This document shows positions 18,405 through 26,350 of a stretch of DNA of 45,281 nucleotides, piece by piece. How positions within the stretch are numbered: the stretch's first letter is position 1; each line of letters begins with the position of its first letter. Under the pieces are notes generated by a model. That model did no database searches and was not told the DNA's origin. It saw only the letters and a program-made list of their open reading frames with translations. Source of the DNA: Desulfobacterales bacterium (GTDB lineage Bacteria; Desulfobacterota; Desulfobacteria; Desulfobacterales; RPRI01); the NCBI GenBank assembly GCA_030689795.1, contig JAUYEO010000169.1, positions 1-45,281 on the forward strand, read 5' to 3'. A program made the translations under genes and the position numbers.

Positions 18405-18435
18405 GGAAGTCCTTTTTGGAGGGAACAGCAGATGA

Positions 18436-18675
18436 TCAGGCGGCCGGTTTTTCTTTTTCCGCAAAAGCAAGCGCTTCCCGAAGAACCATAAGGGTCTCCA
18501 TGGCTGCTTCTTCATCTATCTTTTTTATCGCAAAGCCTGCGTGCACTATCACGTATTCTCCCACCTTCGGATCTTCCAGAAGAAGCAGACTTGCTGTTCT
18601 CTGAACGCCGTCAACATCTATTATGCCGAGGTTGTTTTCAATCTTTACAATTTTTGAAGGAATAGCAAGACACAT
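18436..18675 (-). CDS. hypC: Hydrogenase maturation chaperone HypC/HybG
   Basis: This 79-residue protein begins with MCLAIPSKI, the HypC signature. Cys2 is the residue that binds the iron centre and the large-subunit precursor. It carries the GVQRTASL and GEYVIVHAGFAI segments of the family. Its ATG overlaps the protease stop by one base (TAATG), so translation is coupled. It transfers the Fe(CN)2CO group from HypD to the hydrogenase large subunit. Confidence 0.95.
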   Translation of the reverse strand: MCLAIPSKIVKIENNLGIIDVDGVQRTASLLLLEDPKVGEYVIVHAGFAIKKIDEEAAMETLMVLREALAFAEKEKPAA

Positions 18676-19169
18676 TATAAACCGCTCCTCTTCTGATAGC
18701 CGACTCCAAGAAGGTCAAGCTCTTTTAAAACCATTCCAATCATAGGATCAACCTTTGATCTCGTCGTAGAAGTAAGCTCAAGCCCAAGAGTATCGATATC
18801 CTCGGGCTCAACACCAAGTATCACCGTCTTCGGAACCTTATCAAGAGCCTGGCACATAGTCAATGCCTCAAGAAAATCGACCTGATGAAGGGAGTTTTTG
18901 GCCCTTATCCGATCTGGAATGGCATTCCCTTCAAGGCGGTAAAGAGAGCCTGCGTCACCTTTATTCCTGACAGCATCCACCACAATAAGGTGGTCGGCTT
19001 CGGATATAACGCCCAGGAGATTGAGACCGAGAACTCCTCCGTCAACTACCGAGACATTTTCAGGAAACTCGTAAAGCTCCTGTATTTTTTCAATAACGCG
19101 TATTCCAAAACCTTCATCTGTAAAAAGTATGCAGCCAACTCCAAGAATCATGATGTGATTTTGTTTCAT
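18675..19169 (-). CDS. Hydrogenase maturation endopeptidase (HyaD/HynC type)
   Basis: This 164-residue enzyme cleaves the C-terminal tail of the large subunit after nickel insertion. The expected nickel ligands are visible: Glu19 in TDEGFG, Asp65 in VVDAV and His95 in SLHQVDF. The usual GN-x-L segment is GC-x-L here (Cys13 in GVGCILFTDEG), a departure from the common Asn. It is the first gene after an intrinsic terminator behind the large subunit gene and overlaps hypC by one base. Its substrate would be the 15-residue tail after DPCIACGVH in the adjacent gene. Confidence 0.93.
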   Translation of the reverse strand: MKQNHIMILGVGCILFTDEGFGIRVIEKIQELYEFPENVSVVDGGVLGLNLLGVISEADHLIVVDAVRNKGDAGSLYRLEGNAIPDRIRAKNSLHQVDFLEALTMCQALDKVPKTVILGVEPEDIDTLGLELTSTTRSKVDPMIGMVLKELDLLGVGYQKRSGL

Positions 19170-19201
19170 TTCTTATCTTTCAGACAAATTAATTAAACGG
19201 C

Positions 19202-19248
19202 AAAAAAAATCCCCTCGGTCTTCTGTGCAGAGTGAAAACCGAAGGGAT
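19202..19248 (-). terminator. Intrinsic terminator between hydrogenase structural and maturation genes
   Basis: On the minus strand ATCCCTTCGGT pairs with ACCGAGGGGAT (one G-U pair) around an 18-nt loop, followed directly by T8. It lies 18 bp after the large-subunit stop and 33 bp before the protease ATG. Read-through would give lower expression of the maturation genes. Confidence 0.85.
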
Positions 19249-19265
19249 GAATTTAAAAAACATGC

Positions 19266-20906
19266 TTATAGAACTTTTATATCGTAAACTTGGTTTGATT
19301 CCGGATCAATTACATGCACGCCGCATGCGATACATGGATCAAAGGAATGTATCGTGCGCAAGATTTCAAGAGGCCTCTTGGGATCGGCAACCGGAGTCCC
19401 GATAAGAGCCTCTTCAACAGGTCCCAGTTTGCCTTTGTCGCATCTCGGGCCAAGATTCCATGTTGAAGGAACGACATACTGGTAATTCTTGATAACCTTG
19501 TTCTCGATCTTGATCCAGTGGCCGAGAGATCCTCTCGGAACATCATTCAAACCAACACCCATAGCGCTGTTCGGCATTTCCCACGCCGTGTATGTTTTCG
19601 TGTCACCGCTTTTCAGATTCTCAATGAGCTCCATAACCCAACGCTCTGTTGCAGCTCCTATTGCAACTGTCTCAAGGCCTCGTGCCGCAGTCCTGCCGAG
19701 AGTCGAAAAAAGAGCCTGAACAGGAACGCCAAGTTTTGCTAATGTGCTGTCGACAAGAGCCTTAATTTCTTTATTGCCTTTTCCATAGGCAACAAGAACG
19801 CGCGCAAGCGGGCCAACTTCACAGGGTTCACCGTCATAACGCGGCGCCTTGAACCAGGAGTATTTCTTGTCCGTCACATAATCGCCATGTTTTGGCTTGG
19901 TCTCACCTATGTATGGATGTTTTGCATCTCCATCCTCGTACCATCCGTGCGCAACGTGCTCTGTGACCTTCTCCTGAATCGCCATCTTCATTCCGGCGAT
20001 ATCTCTCTTCATTATGACGCCTCTCGGCATTAACAGGCTATCGGGCTCGTTGTCGCCTTCTGGAAACTCGCCCCATGCGAGGAAATTGGTTGTGCCGCCT
20101 ATTGCACCCCAGTCCTTATAGAATGACGCAACCGCCAGCAGGTCGGGAATATATACCTTGTTGATAAATTCCTGCGTCTCTTTGGTGATAAACAGAAATT
20201 CCGCTATGCGGTCAGGTGTAAGATCTGCTACGCATGTCACACCTCCGACTACAAGTGACTGCGGATGCGGATTTTTTCCTCCGAAAATAGCATGCATTCT
20301 GGCGGCTTTTGCCTGGAGCTTCAATGCTTCAATATAATGGGCTGCCGCCATCAGGTTTGCTTCGGGCGGAAGCTTGTAGGCAGGATGCCCCCAGTAAGCA
20401 TTGTTGAAGGGGCCAAGTTGTCCGCTGTCAACAAAAGTTTTAATCCTCTGCTGGACTTCCTTGAAATATACCGCTCCCCCCCATGGCGCATTGCTGACAT
20501 TATCGGCCAGTGCCGCTGTTTTGGCAGGATCTGCGCTGAGAGCGCTTACTATATCGACCCAGTCAAGCGCATGGAGATGATAAAAATGAACTATATGGTC
20601 GTGCTGGAATTGTGCGCCGTGAAGAAGATTTCTGATTATGCGCGCGTTTTTTGGAATTTTTACTTTAACTGCATTTTCGACTGCCCTCACCGAGGACAAA
20701 GCATGTGTGTACGTTCAGACTCCGCAGGAGCGTTGAACAAAATGCTGGGCATCGCGGGGGTCGCGGCCCTGGAGAATCATTTCAATACCCCTGAACATCT
20801 GACCTGAACTCCAGGCATTTACTACTTTGCCTCCGGCCACTTCGACTTCGATTCGAAGGTGGCCTTCTATTCTGGTAATCGGATCTACTATAATTCTTTC
20901 ACCCAT
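19266..20906 (-). CDS. [NiFe] hydrogenase large subunit with in-frame UGA (putative selenocysteine) in the N-terminal metal motif
   Basis: This is the catalytic subunit of a periplasmic uptake hydrogenase that oxidises H2. The ATG at 20906 follows GGAGGAGAT. The frame is open for 63 residues, has one UGA (20715-20717), and continues in the same frame for 482 more codons, giving 546 residues, a normal length. The UGA falls exactly at the second cysteine of the N-terminal nickel motif: RSCGV-UGA-TYTH (residues 59-68). In known enzymes this reads RxCGxCxxxH, and the residue bridges Ni and Fe. The C-terminal motif DPCIACGVH keeps both cysteines and is followed by a 15-residue cleavable tail. Upstream [10 protein letters not shown] and FRGIE segments are intact. 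A SECIS-like hairpin follows the UGA. I infer selenocysteine at residue 64; a sequencing error or nonsense mutation are the alternatives. Gene prediction would split this into a short and a long frame. Confidence 0.82.
20681..20699 (-). promoter_or_regulatory. Putative bacterial SECIS hairpin after the UGA
   Basis: In the mRNA, 15 nt after the UGA, UUGUCCUC pairs with GAGGGCAG (six Watson-Crick and two G-U pairs) around the loop GGU. The apical loop is 23 nt from the UGA, within the range described for bacterial SECIS elements (about 16-37 nt), and has G in its first positions. The hairpin lies inside the coding sequence, as in formate dehydrogenase genes. Confidence 0.7.
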
Positions 20907-20960
20907 ATTATCTCCTCCCTTTTTCTAAAAAGGATTTTTATTTAACAAAAAGAATATTGC

Positions 20961-21902
20961 CTACATTTCCTTGTAGAAGGGGCTCATCTTGTCCCAGAAA
21001 TTCGGTTCGCTGCAGCCAAGACAAGGATGACCGGCTTCAACCGGCCAGCTCGTGCCGTCATTGAATTTTGCTGTCGGGCAATTGTTGAATGTTTCAGGCC
21101 CTCTGCATCCCATTTTGTAGAGACAATATCCCATTGCCGCTTCTTTTGATCCGAATTCTTTGACAAACTCGTTGTTCTCAAAATGGGATCTTCTCTGGCA
21201 CTGATCATGAACAGATTTTCCATAGGCAAACAGAGGTCTTCCGAGATTATCGAGAGCCGGAAGCTTGCCGAGGAGGAGATAGCTTACTATTGTTCCAACC
21301 AGATTGACAGGGTTGGGCGGGCATCCGGGTATGTTTAAAGTCTTGATGCCAATGGCTTCACCGACTCCTTTGTATCCTCCCGGATTTGGATTCGCGGCCT
21401 GAACGCCGCCGAATGTAGAGCACGTTCCATAACAAATAACCGCTGCGGCTTTGGGGCATACTTCTTTCGCTATTTGCAGGAAGGTCTTTCCGCCGATTTT
21501 CCCGTATGCTCCGTCATATTTCGTTGCTACGGCGCCTTCGACTACGCATACAAACTTTCCTTCGTACTTCTTGACGGCATTGTGAAGATTTTCTTCAGCC
21601 TGCTTACCCGCTGCAGCCATGATTGTTTCATGATATTCTATTGAAAGAATCTCAAGAACAAGCTGGTCAATTCCAGGATATATCGAGCGCAGTAAGGATT
21701 CCGTACACCCGGTGCATTCCCCAAACTGGAGCCATACGACAGGCGGACGCTGTGCTGGAGCTGCAAAAACCTCGGCTACTTTGGGAACAAACGATGACGA
21801 AAGTCCCATGGTAGCAGTGAGGAATGTACAGTACCTCATGAAGTCTCTTCTTGAGACTCCTCTTTTTTCCAACTTTTCAAAAAAATCTCTTTCCTTTTCC
21901 AT
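20961..21902 (-). CDS. [NiFe] hydrogenase small subunit, Tat-exported
   Basis: The small subunit carries the Fe-S relay from the active site to the surface. The 313-residue precursor starts at the ATG at 21902, behind GAGGAGGTGCCG; a longer upstream frame lacks a comparable site. A twin-arginine signal, GVSRRDFMRYC (about 15-25), and a hydrophobic stretch to FAAPAQ send the heterodimer to the periplasm. Proximal-cluster cysteines are in ECTGC, CYGTCSTFGG and GCPPNP. Distal-cluster ligands are in VHDQCQRRSHF and YKMGC. The medial cluster lies in NNCP...WPVEAGHPCLGCSEPNFWD, where the Pro indicates a [3Fe-4S] cluster as in standard [NiFe] enzymes rather than the all-[4Fe-4S] NiFeSe type. There is no C-terminal membrane anchor and no cytochrome b gene. 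Confidence 0.95.
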   Translation of the reverse strand: MEKERDFFEKLEKRGVSRRDFMRYCTFLTATMGLSSSFVPKVAEVFAAPAQRPPVVWLQFGECTGCTESLLRSIYPGIDQLVLEILSIEYHETIMAAAGKQAEENLHNAVKKYEGKFVCVVEGAVATKYDGAYGKIGGKTFLQIAKEVCPKAAAVICYGTCSTFGGVQAANPNPGGYKGVGEAIGIKTLNIPGCPPNPVNLVGTIVSYLLLGKLPALDNLGRPLFAYGKSVHDQCQRRSHFENNEFVKEFGSKEAAMGYCLYKMGCRGPETFNNCPTAKFNDGTSWPVEAGHPCLGCSEPNFWDKMSPFYKEM

Positions 21903-22281
21903 CGGCACCTCCTCTGATGCTGTTAAAGTAGCTAAATATACCACCTGTAAAGTTAAGGCTATCTCAAAGAATGATTAACATCTCTAAGGTCTTATAATCA
22001 CAAAATCAATGGAAAACGATTTATTTTCTCTTACCGCCTTTAATGCACAAATACCGCACAAATTACAGCCAACTTTGACGGCACTTTAAAACTAAGGTGA
22101 AAATTTATAAAAATATTTCTTTTATGCAGAAATTCCCCTTATATAACCCCGGGGGAAATGATTTGTTCGGTATGGCTCTTTACGAAACCGCAAAAGATAA
22201 GTCAATAAAATTTTATACTTTACGATCACCGGATAAGGCCGGAAAATAAGATATAAGCATACAATATCTCAATAATCTCAG
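21903..22281. other. Upstream region of the hydrogenase operon
   Basis: This 379-bp AT-rich non-coding stretch should hold the hydrogenase promoter. I see no sigma-70 or sigma-54 site with correct spacing. A GC-rich inverted repeat (TTCCCC and GGGGGAA around 22133-22157) is the only clear structure. Confidence 0.4.
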
Positions 22282-22767
22282 CTAAATTTCTTCATCATTG
22301 TCGACAAATTCGTCTTCAGCAATTGCAATGCTTGATTTAAGGTTATTTATCGGAGCCTTACCGCCCTCATAATTGTCATCAAATCTTTCCTCGAATATTT
22401 CTTCAATTGCCTCGGTTTCCTCGGTTTCACTTTCGGTGGGTTCATCTGCTAAAATTTCGATCGGTTCTTTTGCCAAATGTTCAGCATCATCTATGTAAAC
22501 TTCGACAGGTTGAGCGCTTCCGGAACTGTAAATAGTCATCACCGCTTCGGCTATTTTGCCGGCCTGTAAACCGGGAGGATAAAAATTATGGGTGCGAAGA
22601 GCCGATATCAATTCTTCCTTACCTTTTTGAATTGCACTCTTTATTTTATTTTTTTCATATGTTTCCTCGCAAAGCAAAGAAAACATTTCTTTATCAAGCT
22701 CTGCAAGCTCCCTTATTATGAGCTTACCGTTTTCATCATCTTTTAAAACCATATACTTCTGTTTCAT
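22282..22767 (-). CDS. Hypothetical acidic protein
   Basis: I do not recognise this 161-residue protein. Residues 1-100 are a mixed charged, soluble-looking region (MKQKYMVLKDDENGKLIIRE at the start, then a helix-rich stretch). Residues 105-161 are strongly acidic, rich in Glu and Asp (ETEETEAIEEIFEERFDD). There is no signal peptide or membrane segment. The ATG at 22767 follows GAAGGGGA at good spacing; a TTG five codons upstream is less likely. It stands alone between the hydrogenase operon and the tRNA-Ser genes and has a normal coding look. Confidence 0.65.
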   Translation of the reverse strand: MKQKYMVLKDDENGKLIIRELAELDKEMFSLLCEETYEKNKIKSAIQKGKEELISALRTHNFYPPGLQAGKIAEAVMTIYSSGSAQPVEVYIDDAEHLAKEPIEILADEPTESETEETEAIEEIFEERFDDNYEGGKAPINNLKSSIAIAEDEFVDNDEEI

Positions 22768-22975
22768 TTTTTTCCCCTTCAAACGAAATAATCCTGCAAC
22801 ACACAGTTATGAGGAAGTTATGAAAATCACAAAACATGAATGATGTCAACAACTAATTAAATTTGTTTAAAATAATGTTTACCCCGTTTTCACAATTCCT
22901 TCAATATTAAATGATTAATAGATATGTAATTCAAACAGAGCGTTATAACAATATCTTCAAAAATCTTGACCTGTA

Positions 22976-22981
22976 TATAAT
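22976..22981 (+). promoter_or_regulatory. -10 box of the tRNA-Ser transcription unit
   Basis: A perfect TATAAT lies 29 bp upstream of the first tRNA-Ser. The -35 position (near 22953-22959, TCTTCA) is poor, so this is a partial promoter match supported by position. Confidence 0.5.
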
Positions 22982-23010
22982 AAGGTGTTAGGGGAGAGAA
23001 ACTTCAAAAA

Positions 23011-23098
23011 GGAGGGATGTCCGAGTGGTTTAAGGAGGCGGTCTTGAAAACCGTTGAGCTTAACGGCTCCGTGGGTTCGAATCCTACTCCCTCCGCCA
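23011..23098 (+). tRNA. tRNA-Ser(UGA)
   Basis: This 88-nt class II tRNA has acceptor GGAGGGA/TCCCTCC, an anticodon loop containing TGA between GCGGT and ACCGT-like arms, a long variable arm and the T loop TTCGAAT. The 3' CCA is encoded. It reads UCA codons and is unrelated to selenocysteine tRNA, which needs a UCA anticodon and a longer acceptor stem. Confidence 0.93.
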
Positions 23099-23106
23099 AA
23101 AAACCC

Positions 23107-23198
23107 GGAGAGATTGCCGAGAGGCCGAAGGCGCTCGCCTGCTAAGCGAGTGTGGGGCGAAAGTTCCACCCAGGGTTCGAATCCCTGTCTCTCCGCCA
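23107..23198 (+). tRNA. tRNA-Ser(GCU)
   Basis: This 92-nt class II tRNA has acceptor GGAGAGA/TCTCTCC, anticodon stem CTCGC/GCGAG with anticodon GCT, a long variable arm and T loop TTCGAAT. CCA is encoded. It starts 8 bp after the previous tRNA-Ser, so both are probably processed from one transcript. Confidence 0.94.
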
Positions 23199-23468
23199 GT
23201 TATAAAAATATCCTGAAGCCTTTATTATCCTTAAATAATTTCATATGGATTCCAGGTTCCGCGGGAATGGTGTAAAAGAGCAAATCCTGAATTTTTACGA
23301 GACCATAAGATTTAGTTATTAAATTGATTGCCGATATTCAAATACGCTTGACAAACATCACTTTTCTTAATAAGGGAAACATTCCTTGTAATTCATAATT
23401 AAACCCATAAAAAGCCGTTGCTTTTTTGTTTATAAAAACAATAAACCATTGAAAGGAGAAGTTAACAG

Positions 23469-24743
23469 ATGTCGAATTTGATACCACCTCATGGCGGAAA
23501 AGGCTTGACCTGTTGTTTACTTGAAGGAAGTGCGCTTGAAGCAGAAAAAAAGAAGGCCAAGGGTCTTAAAACTATTGATGTTTCACCGCGTGAAAACGGA
23601 GATTTGATCATGATGGGAATAGGCGGATTCAGTCCGCTGACAGGCTTCATGACAAAGGCCGACTGGAAGGGAGTTTGCGAAAAATTCCTTCTCGCAGACG
23701 GGACATTCTGGCCCATTCCGGTAACACTTTCCGCTTCCAAAGCGGATGCGGACAGCATTAAAGTCGGAGAAGAAATCGCGCTCCGTGATCCTGAGACCAA
23801 AGAGACCATGGCCACGATGAAGGTCACCGAAAAATACGAGATGACCGAAAAAGATAAAAGATTCGAATGCGAAAAAGTTTACATGGGCGAAGGCACCAAG
23901 ACAGCCGAAGATTTCTGGAAGATCGCACAGAAAGATCATCCGGGCGTCCAGATGGTTATGGAACAAAAAGAGTTTAACCTTGCAGGCCCCGTAAAAGTGT
24001 TAAGCGAGGGCGAATTCCCGGTAAAATACGCAGGAGTTTACATGAGACCTGCCGAATCGAGAAAGATTTTCGATGAAAGAGGATGGAAGGAAATCGCAGC
24101 CCTTCAGCTCAGGAATCCCATGCACAGGTCGCATGAATACCTCTGCAAGATAGCTGTCGAAGTGTGTGACGGTGTTTTCATTCACTCGCTTGTCGGCAAT
24201 TTAAAACCCGGCGACATTCCCGCTGATGTCCGCGTAAGATGCATTGACGCTCTTGTAAAAAATTATTTTGTCGAAAAAAATGTTCTGCAGGGCGGCTATC
24301 CTCTTGACATGCGTTATGCGGGCCCGAGAGAAGCTCTTCTTCACTCAACATTCCGCCAGAACTACGGATGCTCACGGATGATCATCGGCCGCGACCATGC
24401 AGGCGTAGGCGACTTCTACGGCATGTTCGAAGCACAGACAATTTTCGATAAGATACCTCATCCGAAAGAACCGGGTAAGGCGCTTCTTTGCAAGCCGCTC
24501 ATGATAGACTGGACATTCTACTGCTTCAAGTGCGACGGCATGGCATCTCACAGAACCTGCCCGCACACCAAAGCCGACCGCGTTATATTAAGCGGAACAG
24601 CGCTCCGCAAGGGTCTTTCCGAAAACACCCCGATTCCGGATCACTTTGGCCGCGACGAAGTACTTGTGATTCTTAAGGAATATTATGCAGGGTTGACCGA
24701 AAAGGTCGAAGTTAAACTGCATGGAGCAGCTACCGGAAAATAA
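23469..24743 (+). CDS. sat: Sulfate adenylyltransferase (ATP sulfurylase)
   Basis: Sat activates sulfate with ATP to adenosine 5'-phosphosulfate, the first step of dissimilatory sulfate reduction in the cytoplasm. The 424-residue protein has the nucleotide-binding [11 protein letters not shown] (Gln213, Arg215, Asn216, His219, His222), [12 protein letters not shown] (307-318) and a zinc-type Cys set (Cys352, 355, 364 with His366). There is no APS kinase fusion, and the length is that of the dissimilatory enzyme. The ATG follows AAAGGAGA nine bases upstream. The upstream TTGACA (23348-23353) has no good -10 at correct spacing. Downstream are a dispersed repeat and an intrinsic terminator; qmoC converges from the other side. 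Confidence 0.97.
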   Translation: MSNLIPPHGGKGLTCCLLEGSALEAEKKKAKGLKTIDVSPRENGDLIMMGIGGFSPLTGFMTKADWKGVCEKFLLADGTFWPIPVTLSASKADADSIKVGEEIALRDPETKETMATMKVTEKYEMTEKDKRFECEKVYMGEGTKTAEDFWKIAQKDHPGVQMVMEQKEFNLAGPVKVLSEGEFPVKYAGVYMRPAESRKIFDERGWKEIAALQLRNPMHRSHEYLCKIAVEVCDGVFIHSLVGNLKPGDIPADVRVRCIDALVKNYFVEKNVLQGGYPLDMRYAGPREALLHSTFRQNYGCSRMIIGRDHAGVGDFYGMFEAQTIFDKIPHPKEPGKALLCKPLMIDWTFYCFKCDGMASHRTCPHTKADRVILSGTALRKGLSENTPIPDHFGRDEVLVILKEYYAGLTEKVEVKLHGAATGK

Positions 24744-24866
24744 ATTTATAGTATATGAATTTCTTTTTTGGACGCAGATGAACGCAGATTTTAGAGATTT
24801 CAAATATAAAGAGCTAATAGAATGTTTATCTGCGGGGATCGGCGAAAATCGGCGTCCTAATTAATT
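24741..24866 (+). repeat. Dispersed GGACGCAGATGAACGCAGAT repeat, copy 1
   Basis: The repeat begins at the sat stop codon. Its conserved parts are AT-rich TATAGTATA..GAATTTC, then GGACGCAGATGAACGCAGAT (24770-24789), an AAATATAAAGA-type middle and GATCGGCGAAAATCGGCGTCC, with GGACGC and GCGTCC as inverted outer ends. It is about 125 bp long; a longer version lies inverted at 37641-37812. Confidence 0.7.
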
Positions 24867-24893
24867 TAACAGGAAAACGTTCTTAAAGTAAAT

Positions 24894-24936
24894 AAAAAGG
24901 GAGATGGTTTCAAACCATCTCCCTTTTTATTTTTTT
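24894..24936 (+). terminator. Intrinsic terminator after sat
   Basis: AAAAAGGGAGATGGTTT (24894-24910) pairs exactly with AAACCATCTCCCTTTTT (24912-24928); the effective loop is a few nucleotides around the central C. A T-rich run follows (to about 24937). On the minus strand the stem is followed by TTTTTATTT, so it could also serve qmoC. Confidence 0.85.
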
Positions 24937-25008
24937 TACCGGAATTGCCGGAATTTTATGAAGATTATTAACTATTGTCCATCCGGAAACAAATTATGGA
25001 CACAGGTG

Positions 25009-25151
25009 AGTTTCCAATCAGGAAATCGGCAATTTTAGGCAAGCTCAAGGAAATCAAGAGATTGCGCGGAGGCATACGCAATGTATGCCGCACAAGAAAT
25101 CCCGCAGATTGACACCGAGATCGCACAAAAGGGCCATTTCCTGATGGAAAC
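25009..25151 (-). repeat. Dispersed 3'-flank repeat, copy 2 (full length)
   Basis: This 143-bp inverted-repeat element overlaps the qmoC stop codon. Its ends AGTTTCCAATCAGGAAATCGG and AGTTTCCATCAGGAAATGGCC (read inward from each side) are near-perfect inverted copies, and the centre has GGCATAC/GTATGCC. Its first 40 bp match 6701-6741. On the minus strand it starts directly behind the stop, as does copy 1. Confidence 0.75.
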
Positions 25152-26284
25152 TATTTTCTGCTGCTGTATTCCGCATACGCCATTGCAAGCGTTCTGTAAA
25201 CAAGATGCGCAAGTTTAGAGAACGGCAGGAAAGCAAAGAGGTTGAATACGAAAATAAGATGAATAAAGTAAAGGGCGTAGGAGCCAGCCGCCCAACCGGC
25301 TAGCCTTGTAATTTCAGTAAGCATCCCTGAAACGCCCAGGCCAAGCACAAGCCCGATCAGGTACCAGTCTTTATAGCTGTTTGTCTGGTCTTTTTTATCC
25401 ATCCTGCTTTTCATCAGAAGATAACCGCCGGCAATAAGCACAATACCGCTTATGTTTGCAAGCCATTTAACGGGATTTATCTGGGAATAGGGCCCGTGAA
25501 TCTGAAGGCCGTACAGCGTTACAAAGAAAATGTTTGTGACAATAAACAGCCCGATAAATGAATATAAAACCATGAGGTGTCCTGAAGACCTCTCTTTATT
25601 CTCACCGCATTCGGAAAACTTGCTGTGCTTTAATATCGTGGGAATAACTTTTATAAGAGCCAGCAAATATTCCTTCTGATCAAAATCCTTCTTATCTGTT
25701 TTTCCTGTCGAAACGGCATTTTCATGAATATCGGCAACAAAATTTTTGATCCCAAGCGCAAAAATCACCGCAACCCATCCTGCAAGAGGTACAAAAATCA
25801 TGTCAACAAGCCATGAAGAGAAGAATTTCGAATGAACAATCTCATCCCCGGCCGGCGTAAAATCAAGCAAACCGGTTGCAAGACCAAGCACAATAAATAT
25901 AATTACAGGAAGTAGAATTAATATCGGCAGTTTTTTAGGGTCATTTATCGCTTTCCCCAAACCTTTCGGGACAGCGTATTCGGCGATTGCAAGCGAGCGT
26001 AATGCGCCAAGCACATCTCCGGGCTTTGCGCCTCTCGGGCATTTTGTTGAGCAGTCCCCGCAATTGTGGCAAAGCCAGATGTCCGCATTCTTTATAACCC
26101 TGTCCTTAAGACCCCAAGACGCCGCCATCATCTCTTTTCTCGGAAAGGGTTTATTGTCCGGGGAAATGGGACAAACTACCGAACAGGTTGCACATTGAAA
26201 GCATTTTTTCAGCGTATCCCCGCCAAGCCCTGCCACATCGTTTATGAAGCTGATATCAGGCTCGATCAGATATTTATCAGTCAT
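25151..26284 (-). CDS. qmoC: Quinone-interacting membrane-bound oxidoreductase subunit QmoC
   Basis: QmoC is the membrane subunit of the Qmo complex. It binds haem b and exchanges electrons with menaquinol for APS reductase. The 377-residue protein has an HdrC-like N-terminal part with two [4Fe-4S] motifs, CFQCATCSVVC (Cys28, 31, 34, 38) and CHNCGDCSTKC (Cys72, 75, 78, 82). A HdrE-like cytochrome b part with about six hydrophobic segments follows (about 117 to the C-terminus). It is the last gene of qmoABC, 66 bp after qmoB, and its stop codon overlaps a dispersed repeat. Confidence 0.96.
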   Translation of the reverse strand: MTDKYLIEPDISFINDVAGLGGDTLKKCFQCATCSVVCPISPDNKPFPRKEMMAASWGLKDRVIKNADIWLCHNCGDCSTKCPRGAKPGDVLGALRSLAIAEYAVPKGLGKAINDPKKLPILILLPVIIFIVLGLATGLLDFTPAGDEIVHSKFFSSWLVDMIFVPLAGWVAVIFALGIKNFVADIHENAVSTGKTDKKDFDQKEYLLALIKVIPTILKHSKFSECGENKERSSGHLMVLYSFIGLFIVTNIFFVTLYGLQIHGPYSQINPVKWLANISGIVLIAGGYLLMKSRMDKKDQTNSYKDWYLIGLVLGLGVSGMLTEITRLAGWAAGSYALYFIHLIFVFNLFAFLPFSKLAHLVYRTLAMAYAEYSSRK

Positions 26285-26350
26285 GCTAATACCTCCTTAT
26301 TCATATTTATCCCCCGCCATTAGAAAATAAAGACGGGGGATAAATAAATA

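Noticed and set aside
19266-20906. Reading the hydrogenase large subunit as a pseudogene or as two separate genes
   Set aside because: Only one stop interrupts it, both parts are in the same frame, the stop falls exactly on a motif cysteine, and a SECIS-like hairpin follows. No start or ribosome-binding site supports a separate second gene. A pseudogene cannot be fully excluded.
22042-22075. Sigma-54-like promoter (TGGC...TGC) upstream of the hydrogenase
   Set aside because: On the minus strand the GG and GC elements are one base too far apart for the conserved spacing, and the TTGC part is missing.
23011-23098. The tRNA-Ser(UGA) gene as a selenocysteine tRNA
   Set aside because: A selenocysteine tRNA needs the anticodon UCA and an 8-bp acceptor stem. 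This one has anticodon UGA and a normal 7-bp stem.
23348-23373. TTGACA upstream of sat as a promoter
   Set aside because: The -35 is perfect, but the nearest TATAAT-like sequences lie only 13-14 bp away and the 17-bp position reads TAAGGG.
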